DNA of 34,938 nucleotides from Thermoanaerobaculia bacterium (GTDB taxonomy: Bacteria; Acidobacteriota; Thermoanaerobaculia; Multivoradales; JAIOJS01), in the NCBI GenBank assembly GCA_019911795.1, contig JAIOJS010000183.1, positions 1 to 34,938 on the forward strand, read 5' to 3'. A program made the translations under genes and the position numbers. Positions 28,267 to 34,938 of this stretch are shown in pieces; within the stretch, counting starts at the first letter, position 1; each line of letters starts with the position of its first letter. Under the pieces are notes generated by a model, which worked only from the letters and a program-made list of their open reading frames with translations, did not search any database and was not told the origin of the DNA.

Positions 28267-28851
28267 ATGAGAGAGATCAACAATCGGCTGTATGGCCTCG
28301 CCAGCGCGGTCGCCGCGCTGTGGCTTCTGACCGCCTGGCCGCTGGCGGCGCAGTCCTCCCTAGACGCTGGATCCTCGGAAGGAGAGGGTGAGACAGCGCC
28401 CGGCCCGAGTCAAGAGGACTCGGCGGTTCTCGGGAGCCTGGTGAACTTCAGGGTCGCCGGGTCCGCTCTGAGACCCCGTGAAACCAATGTCACTACAGCG
28501 GTCGATGGTGGTGGGGGTTGTGCCTATGTCGGTGGCGGCAATGCCTCCACCGTCTGGAACACACCGGTGTACCTACCTCAGGGAGCGACGGTGGATACCT
28601 TGAGAATGTACTACTACGACACCAGCGCTTCGAATACGACGGCCTGGTTCACGGTGTACGACCTCTACGGCGCGATCGTGCAAGAGTGGCCCGTCACGTC
28701 CAGCGGCAGTGCCGGAAATGGCCTTGCCGATAGCGTCCAGATCAATCATACGATCGACTACAACGTGAACTCGTACATGATCAACTGGCGCCCCCTCGTC
28801 GCGGGTAGCACCCTACAACTCTGCGGCTTCCGCATTTTCTATACCCAGTGA
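28267..28851 (+). CDS. Secreted protein (paralog B) without the C-terminal DGFESG motif
   Basis: Extensive similarity to 27564-28229 (FRVAGSALRPRETNVTTAVDGGGGCAYVGGGNASTVWN...LRMYYYDTSASNTTAWFTVYDLYGAIVQEWPV). Confidence 0.85.
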   Translation: MREINNRLYGLASAVAALWLLTAWPLAAQSSLDAGSSEGEGETAPGPSQEDSAVLGSLVNFRVAGSALRPRETNVTTAVDGGGGCAYVGGGNASTVWNTPVYLPQGATVDTLRMYYYDTSASNTTAWFTVYDLYGAIVQEWPVTSSGSAGNGLADSVQINHTIDYNVNSYMINWRPLVAGSTLQLCGFRIFYTQ

Positions 28852-28939
28852 AACCGAGAGCCACTCTCGAGAAGCAAGGATTGCGCTAGGAGAATGGATC
28901 GGCGCGGCGTCGCGAGAGGAGGGTTGGCCCGGGATTGGC

Positions 28940-29737
28940 CTAGAGGGATGTCGGAGCGCGTTGACAACGGTCGCTGTCAACGCCAGAGGCTGGTCGGCTC
29001 CCGTAGCGACCTACGAGATCTGAGCACCACCCGGCGATCATGTCTTTGGTGGAACGAGGTCCTTGCAAGGGCGACCTCCACCGACTCTTGGAGCCTGCAG
29101 CCGAGCGGTACTCGATTCCGTCGAGATCGAAGGGTAGTCCCCCCGTTTGAATGTAGCGGTCAACGGTGCGGAAGATGAGATCGCGGCCGATGGGATCGAG
29201 TGTCAGGAATCGAATACCCATGCCTGGCCGCGAGCTCTTGCTCGGAGGGCCTTGACCAAGCCACACGACCTCACCCCGGCCTCGAATCAGGGTGAGCTCG
29301 TCGCCCAGCATGAGTTCCAGGTCGAGGCTTGTACCGACCGGGAGGAACTCGGCGGTGGGAAGGTACATGCCTCCCAGGGAAATGTCGCCCTGGCAGGCAA
29401 CCGTGAAGTCGCGCATCTCGCCAAAGACGACGCGAACCATTCCGCCGAACGGCATACGGTGATCCTTCCGAGCAGGCTCGCCGAGATCTTGGGTGGGCTT
29501 GAGCGGCGCTGGCCTAGCAGACGAGGGCGCGAAGGGAATCGGAGACGAGGCGACGGGCCTGGTTCTTGTGTGTTCCATACCTCGCCGTACCGCATGCTTC
29601 GTGCCAGCCCGCACCGCGCTCGCGAGAGGGGTCGTTGCTGGGATCCCTGACTCGGTTCCGCACCGATCCTCCTCGGAGGTCGAGACGTCGCGGGCGAGGC
29701 TGGTCAATGCTTCGGCGAGCCGCAGGCTCGTTGTCAC
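28940..29737 (-). CDS. PilZ domain protein (c-di-GMP binding type)
   Basis: RKDHR (RxxxR) followed by CQGDISLGGMYL (DxSxGG), then LIRGRGEVVWLGQ...PGMGIRFLTLDPIGRDLI. Start uncertain (29737 or MEHTRTRP at 29578). Confidence 0.85.
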   Translation of the reverse strand: MTTSLRLAEALTSLARDVSTSEEDRCGTESGIPATTPLASAVRAGTKHAVRRGMEHTRTRPVASSPIPFAPSSARPAPLKPTQDLGEPARKDHRMPFGGMVRVVFGEMRDFTVACQGDISLGGMYLPTAEFLPVGTSLDLELMLGDELTLIRGRGEVVWLGQGPPSKSSRPGMGIRFLTLDPIGRDLIFRTVDRYIQTGGLPFDLDGIEYRSAAGSKSRWRSPLQGPRSTKDMIAGWCSDLVGRYGSRPASGVDSDRCQRAPTSL

Positions 29738-29929
29738 GGCGAGATTGCAAAGAGCTGGCGCATGACCAGCGCGGCGTGAATCCGAGCTGGGTCACCACAT
29801 CGTGGAGTCCAGTTTCCAGGTTCGGGATCCCGTTTCTGGGATCGTCTGTCGCTTAGTCGTCGCGCCGAGTCCGTGCCTGGCACTGTTTCCTGTTCGCAGT
29901 GGTCTGGACCGGTTGGCAAGTCGACAGAG

Positions 29930-30403
29930 CTAGCGGAAGTAGCGCCAGCCCGCCAGGAGATCTGGCTCGCGGAGGATCAATTCGTCCCCGTGCACCTCGT
30001 GAGCCAGCGGAATCGGCCGGCAAAGACCACTGCTTTGGTTAACCTCCGATAGGCGCGTTGTCGTCTCGCACTTGTTGTCGATGACCCACTCTCCCTGAGC
30101 CGAAAAACCTCGACGCGTCTTGCTGTGGTTCTCGCTGGTGTTGAACCCCACCTGCACCACGCCGTTCTCGTCACGACCGACCAGGAACTCGACCTCCTGG
30201 TTGCCGGCGTTCAGGAAGCGGTAGAAGCGCACATCGAGGGGCTCAAAGTCCCGCAGATCGATCCTCACCACGCCCTGCTGATCGGGTTTCACCAGCTCGA
30301 GGCTCGCTTGGCCGAACCAGACATCCATCGCTAGCTCGATTCCCAGGAAAATTCCGAGGAATCCCAGCACAGCGAGAATACCGACCTTGGGTGTGAGTTT
30401 CAT
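29930..30403 (-). CDS. Membrane-anchored DUF2318-like protein lacking the canonical Cys pairs
   Basis: MKLTPKVGILAVLGFLGIFLGIELAMD anchor; VRFYRFLNAGNQEVEFLVGRDENGVVQVGFNTSENHSKTRRGFSAQGEWVIDNKCETTTRLSEVNQSSGLCRPIPLAHEVHGDELILREPDLLAGWRYFR. RBS GGAGACGG before ATG 30403. Confidence 0.75.
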   Translation of the reverse strand: MKLTPKVGILAVLGFLGIFLGIELAMDVWFGQASLELVKPDQQGVVRIDLRDFEPLDVRFYRFLNAGNQEVEFLVGRDENGVVQVGFNTSENHSKTRRGFSAQGEWVIDNKCETTTRLSEVNQSSGLCRPIPLAHEVHGDELILREPDLLAGWRYFR

Positions 30404-30944
30404 ACTTGTTTCCGTCTCCTGCCTGTTGCGACCGGCGAACCCGCTCTCGACGCGGTCGCTCTGCTCAGTCTCTCGGCGAGTAGTCTCGACCCTCTTGGTG
30501 GCTGCAAACAAGTTCGCCGGCGAACCGCCCGTCCCCAGGGTCGATCATCGATTTTGCTCAGCTCGTAGCTGATTTTGTCCGCTAGGTTGACGCTGGAGCC
30601 CGACACTAGCGGGAACACGGTGGCCCTTAGTATAGGTACTTCGGTGCCGGGCTTCCTGGCCCCTTCGCATCCGATGCGCGCGAGGAGACTTCTGCCCTCC
30701 CAAAGACCGACCTTCTCGCCGCGTCGCTGGCTCGGTAGGACTCCGCGCGACTGAACCAGTGTCCGACGAAGGTTCCTCGAGGATCGAGGGCTCTGGGCAC
30801 GAATGGGATTGGTTTGAGAGGTTGATCGCGGCCGTCAATCGCCCCAGGAGTCTGGTTGCGTTGCCGATGGCCCCATCGAAGCCTGTTTGGCGCAGGGATA
30901 GCTATCGGTAAAGAAAGCCTCACCCACGAGATCTGGAGAAAGTA

Positions 30945-31664
30945 ATGCGCATTGATAGCCCTACCCTATTCCTGACACTGGCCTCCATCCCGATGCTCGT
31001 AGCCAGCCCTTCGGCCGCGCAGACGACCGTGCTTTGGCAAGCCTCCTCTGGCCTTTTCCCTGATCAGGGAACCAGGCCCTGGACTTTGACGGATACGGCA
31101 GAGCCCGAGGATCCAACGCTCGGTGCCGGCGCGCTCACACTGGCCACCGACGCGAACGCGGAGATCCTCTACTATGGGCAGACGGCCGAGCACGTGGCCA
31201 TTCCTTCGGAACTGGTTATCGAGACGACCTTGCAACTCGTGTCGGGCTCGAGTTCCTCGAACGCCAAAGGGTCCGTGATCGTGGCCTTCACGCTCGCACC
31301 CGAGTTCGGAAACAGTCTCCATATCGGTGTCGATGACATCTTTCTTCTCGACGACAACAACCTCAGGGGAGACAGTGCCGTGGTCGAAACCGACGACGGG
31401 TTCCATACCTACCGCATCGAGGTCGACAGCTTCGGAGAGGTGGTCGTGCTCTACGACGGGGTTGTGACCCTGAGCAGCAGCTCGTTCGTTAGCAGCCCGG
31501 CGAACGGACCGGATCCCCGGGTGATCTGGGGGATGGCATCCACCGAATCTCAGGGCGTCGCCGACTGGCTATCCTTCGAGCACAATGCAGGAGAGCCGGC
31601 CCTGTTCGAGGACGGCTTCGAGACCGGAGACATTGGGGCCTGGTCGTCTTCCTCGGGGAACTAG
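30945..31664 (+). CDS. Secreted beta-sandwich-like protein ending in LFEDGFETGDIGAWSSSSGN
   Basis: RBS TGGAGAAAG; signal peptide MRIDSPTLFLTLASIPMLVASPSAAQ; C-terminal motif shared with 27564-28229. Confidence 0.85.
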   Translation: MRIDSPTLFLTLASIPMLVASPSAAQTTVLWQASSGLFPDQGTRPWTLTDTAEPEDPTLGAGALTLATDANAEILYYGQTAEHVAIPSELVIETTLQLVSGSSSSNAKGSVIVAFTLAPEFGNSLHIGVDDIFLLDDNNLRGDSAVVETDDGFHTYRIEVDSFGEVVVLYDGVVTLSSSSFVSSPANGPDPRVIWGMASTESQGVADWLSFEHNAGEPALFEDGFETGDIGAWSSSSGN

Positions 31665-31803
31665 ACTGGTCCTCTGAGGGTGGACACCCCGGAAACCACT
31701 CGCGGGGACTATGGCTCCGCCGGAAGAGGTCTCGGCCGGAAGCTGTCTGCCGTAAGAGGTATCAGGCGACTAGTCGGAGAGCCCAGATCGTCGCGGTCGC
31801 CGC

Positions 31804-32652
31804 TCAGTCGATCGGTGACAACAGCTCTGGATGGGTGACCAACGGACGGACTCCGTGGGCGTGGTCTTCCTCGAAGACGTTGCTCTGACACCAGCGACTG
31901 AGGCTGGTGATATCGAGCTGGGCGCACTGCGGCCGGACGCTCCAGGTGACCTGAAGCGGCGAACAATTCTGGTCGTCGTAGCTGGGTCCGGTGGTCGAAC
32001 CGCGAAAGACCACGGGCTCTCCCGTTCCGGCGGGGAGCGACTTGGCCTGATGATAGCCATCGACGACGGCCCCTGCGTCCATGGCACCGAAGGCCAGAGC
32101 CGAGGGGTCGTTGACCAAGGCAAAAACCTGGGCCTCGACCCGCAGATCGGGGTTGGCACAGCTGGCCGACAAACAGGCCCCCAGACCCACTCCGGGAGTT
32201 ACGTCGCAGGAGCTATAAACCCAGTGAACCTCGACGGTGTCGCCGGCTTCTACTCCGTGGCATGAGTTCTCTGACAATGGGGTCAGCACCTCTGCGGGCA
32301 GGGACGAGACGAGGTTGCACTGATAGCCGCCGCCTCGGCCGTCTTCACCACCCGCCGCCACCACCGAAAAGTCCCTGGCTCGGTGCTCAGCGCTGACATG
32401 GAAGTGGATGTTGCACAAGTTCATCCGGGTGGGTTCAGGTGCCAGCGAGAACCGTCGTGGGCTGGTGCCGGCGGGCTGGTCAATATCCCGCGGTGTCTGG
32501 GGTCCGAACCCCTCGCACACGCCGTCGACGGACACCGAAGCGTGATCGTCTCCCCCGCCCTCGGCCGTTGCCGTCGAAGCTAGAAAGACCACAGAGAGGA
32601 CGATGAATCGCTGCAACAGGTTCAAGACTATGTCTCCTAGGGTCGGGCTCAA
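31804..32652 (-). CDS. Delta-class carbonic anhydrase-like secreted protein
   Basis: Signal peptide; MNLCNIHFHVSAEHRA, GDTVEVHWVYSSCDVTPGVGLGACLS, NVFEEDHAHGVRPLVTHPELLSP, consistent with remembered bacterial delta-CA-like proteins. Needs a profile search. Confidence 0.65.
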   Translation of the reverse strand: MSPTLGDIVLNLLQRFIVLSVVFLASTATAEGGGDDHASVSVDGVCEGFGPQTPRDIDQPAGTSPRRFSLAPEPTRMNLCNIHFHVSAEHRARDFSVVAAGGEDGRGGGYQCNLVSSLPAEVLTPLSENSCHGVEAGDTVEVHWVYSSCDVTPGVGLGACLSASCANPDLRVEAQVFALVNDPSALAFGAMDAGAVVDGYHQAKSLPAGTGEPVVFRGSTTGPSYDDQNCSPLQVTWSVRPQCAQLDITSLSRWCQSNVFEEDHAHGVRPLVTHPELLSPID

Positions 32653-33036
32653 AGGCTGAAACGGTACTGGCGAACGAATCGGATCGACTCAAGCCTAGCA
32701 TTCTCAGTCCTTGGAGCCTCTGGGCGGAGGTCTAAGGGAAAGACCCTTAAAGAAATCGCCGCCCCGCTGGTCTCTGGATCGCCGTGCCCGGCTTCGTCGC
32801 GCGGCGCTTTTGAATAGCCTTGCGTCGCCCTCTGGCAACACAACGCAAGCCCAGGGCGGTCCGGGCCCCTGGCTGGCTCCAACGTCGCAGGCATAGGCAG
32901 ACTCCCTCGCGAGAGGATCGACCCGATGAGGTTCAGAACCGGCCCCTTCGCCTCAACGCAGTCTGCACGTCCGGTCCCCTAGCATCCTCCCGTCGCCCGA
33001 TCGATCGACGTCGGCGCCGACGACAAGGAGTTGTTC

Positions 33037-34938
33037 ATGATCCCCAGCCCAGCCGACCCGACCACGTTCCCCTCCCTCCACCTGCTCTGGCGGCTCCTCC
33101 CCCTTGTCGGTCTCCTCGTGGTTCCGGCCCGGGCGGACGACCTCCACGTCGACGGCACTTGCACCCTCGGCGACGCCATCGAGGCAGCGAACACCGACGA
33201 GACGACGGTGGGAGGCTGCGTCGATGCATCACCCGGATCCGACACGATCTACCTCGACGTCGACGTTGTGCTCGCGGCGGCCGACACGGCGCGCTCGTCA
33301 AATTTCCAGGGCGCCCACGCGGGACTCCCGGACGTGACCAGCACGATCTTCGTGCTTCCCGGGCTCGGAGACACCATCGAGCGAGACGCCTCGTTCGACT
33401 GCACTGTCGCCGACGGCCCAAACGAGTTCCGGCTGCTGCAAGTACTCGCCAGTGGCACACTCTCTCTGGAGGGGATCACCCTATCCAACGGCTGTGCTGA
33501 CCGGGGCGGTGCGGTAGCGGTTGGCGACGGCGCAACGCTGTGGGTGGATGTCTCGTCGTTTCTCGGCAACACTGCCCGGGCGACGAGCGTCGATGCTCAA
33601 GGGGGCGCGATCTGGTCGGCGGGGACTGCTTCGATGTTCATCTCGGGCTCCCTCTTTCACGACAACTTGGCATCGGGTCCCTACGCCGAGGGAGGCGCCC
33701 TGTGGGACGCAGGAGCTCTTGCCACGTTGTCCACCAGCCGATTCCTCGACAACGAGGTGCGGTCGACGGAGTTCTATGCCAATGGAGGAGCGGCGGTCCT
33801 GGACGGCTCTCCCTCGCTCTCCCAGCTGGTGTTCCAACAGAACGTGGCCCGGGGCGCCAGTCGCTTGGGAGCGAGCGGCGGCTCCGCCAGCGCGGGCGCG
33901 CTGCTCATGATCGGCAACGGCGCCACCATTCACGACACTCTCTTTTCGGCGAACCTCTCGCGAGGTGGGGACAGCGACTTGCGGGGAGGAGACGCCGAAG
34001 GGGGAGCCCTGGAAACCGACGGCACGTCCGTCGGCACGGTGCTCGAGCGGGTCACTTTCCTCGGCAACCGGGCCGAGGGGGGGACGAGTGGAACCTTGCC
34101 GGGTGGCGGCGCAAGAGGAGGAGCCGTTTACGTCTACAACCTCGTCTCCATGGACGCCGTCACCCTCTCGGAGAACGTCGCCGCCGGAGGCGGCAGCCTC
34201 GCCGATATCGGCGGGGACGCGAGCGCCGGCGCCGTGTTCGTCAATACGGCGGATGTTCCCATGGTCGTCGAGCGCTCGACCTTCTTCGGTAACCAGGCGA
34301 TCGCCGGCAGCGGGGGCGCCGGCGACGGCATCGCTCGAGGCGGCGGGCTGCTGGTCGAGGAGCCCACCACCGTCGCCGGCTCCCTCTTCGAGGGCAACAC
34401 GACGACCGTGGGTGCCACGACCTCGGCCTCGCCCTGCTTCGATGACGGCTCCCCCGGCTTCACGAGCCTCGGCTACAACACCGTCGCGGAAGCGAGCCCG
34501 GACTGTACCTTCGATGGTCCCGCGGACCAGACCGAAGTGGCGCCCTCGCTGCTCCCCCTGGGACCGCACGGCTGCACGGACGCTCTACCGGGCGGCGCCT
34601 GCCTCCCGACCCATCCCGTGGGCCTCGTCGGCCCAGCCATCGACCAAGGGAACTGCACTATGGGCAAGCCATCCGGCGATGCGCGCGGGTTCTCTCGCCC
34701 GATCGACCTCACCCCCGCCAACGCCGACGATGGCTGCGACGCCGGCGCCTACGAGTCGCGGGACGACGATGTCGACGACGTCGAGGACGGCGTGGACAAC
34801 TGTCCAGGCGACGCCAACCCCGTCCAGGGTGACGTCGATGCCGACGGAATCGGTGATGTCTGCGACCTCTGCGAAGGCGACAACGCCACCGGCGACGGGG
34901 ACGGGGACGGCATCTGCTTCGACCGCGACTGCGACGAC
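33037..34938 (+). CDS. Secreted right-handed beta-helix protein with CSLREAI-like start and thrombospondin type 3 repeats (partial, runs off right edge)
   Basis: Open frame from ATG 33037 (RBS AAGGAG) to the window end: MIPSPADPTTFPSLHLLWRLLPLVGLLVVPARADDLHVDGTCTLGDAIEAANTDETT...GCVDASPGSDTIYL; repeated GGAV/FLGN patterns; DNCPGDANPVQGDVDADGIGDVCD. Confidence 0.85.
   Translation, partial: MIPSPADPTTFPSLHLLWRLLPLVGLLVVPARADDLHVDGTCTLGDAIEAANTDETTVGGCVDASPGSDTIYLDVDVVLAAADTARSSNFQGAHAGLPDVTSTIFVLPGLGDTIERDASFDCTVADGPNEFRLLQVLASGTLSLEGITLSNGCADRGGAVAVGDGATLWVDVSSFLGNTARATSVDAQGGAIWSAGTASMFISGSLFHDNLASGPYAEGGALWDAGALATLSTSRFLDNEVRSTEFYANGGAAVLDGSPSLSQLVFQQNVARGASRLGASGGSASAGALLMIGNGATIHDTLFSANLSRGGDSDLRGGDAEGGALETDGTSVGTVLERVTFLGNRAEGGTSGTLPGGGARGGAVYVYNLVSMDAVTLSENVAAGGGSLADIGGDASAGAVFVNTADVPMVVERSTFFGNQAIAGSGGAGDGIARGGGLLVEEPTTVAGSLFEGNTTTVGATTSASPCFDDGSPGFTSLGYNTVAEASPDCTFDGPADQTEVAPSLLPLGPHGCTDALPGGACLPTHPVGLVGPAIDQGNCTMGKPSGDARGFSRPIDLTPANADDGCDAGAYESRDDDVDDVEDGVDNCPGDANPVQGDVDADGIGDVCDLCEGDNATGDGDGDGICFDRDCDD

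Noticed and set aside
30627-30923. 98-aa minus-strand ORF in the 30.5-30.9 kb intergenic region
   Set aside because: No domain or RBS; Arg/Pro-rich composition looks non-coding.
33481-34569. 362-aa minus-strand ORF
   Set aside because: Antisense to the open beta-helix frame (33037 to window end), which has a signal peptide and recognisable repeats.
1-34938. CRISPR arrays, transposases, phage genes, tRNA/rRNA
   Set aside because: None found on reading the sequence and ORFs; the repeats seen are short operator-like or microrepeat elements.

Overview
The window is chromosomal, high-GC, and appears to come from an Acidobacteriota-like or similar environmental bacterium (lineage is inference). 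I see no rRNA, tRNA, CRISPR array, phage or transposon. Main contents: (1) a left-edge minus-strand secreted Zn-phospholipase C-like protein that the ORF track missed; (2) a complete branched-chain amino acid operon ilvE-ilvB-ilvN-ilvC-ilvD-ilvA, preceded by an unannotated 45-aa Leu/Val/Ile-rich leader peptide and a 12-bp terminator hairpin, which looks like a transcription attenuator; (3) two secreted-protein genes whose upstream regions carry CTGA motifs phased at exactly 11 bp (3 and 4 copies), next to a 973-aa transmembrane OmpR/CadC-type regulator with about 16 PQQ-type propeller blades; (4) a membrane-embedded serine hydrolase, an IPTL-CTERM-like protein and a voltage-gated-type K+ channel with an RCK domain; (5) a sigma54 enhancer-binding protein with a degenerate receiver, divergent from a lipoprotein gene. 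The intergenic region between these two has three contiguous 22-bp operator-like units and a consensus-perfect -24/-12 promoter, followed by two L,D-transpeptidases and a companion gene; (6) accessory secreted proteins: a tandem paralogous pair, proteins with a shared C-terminal DGFE(S/T)G motif, a PilZ protein, a Cys-depleted DUF2318-like protein, a delta-class carbonic anhydrase-like protein and a right-edge beta-helix/TSP3 protein. The strongest candidates for undescribed biology are the sigma54/triple-operator/L,D-transpeptidase locus, the 11-bp-phased CTGA arrays with the PQQ-propeller regulator, and the ilv attenuator.
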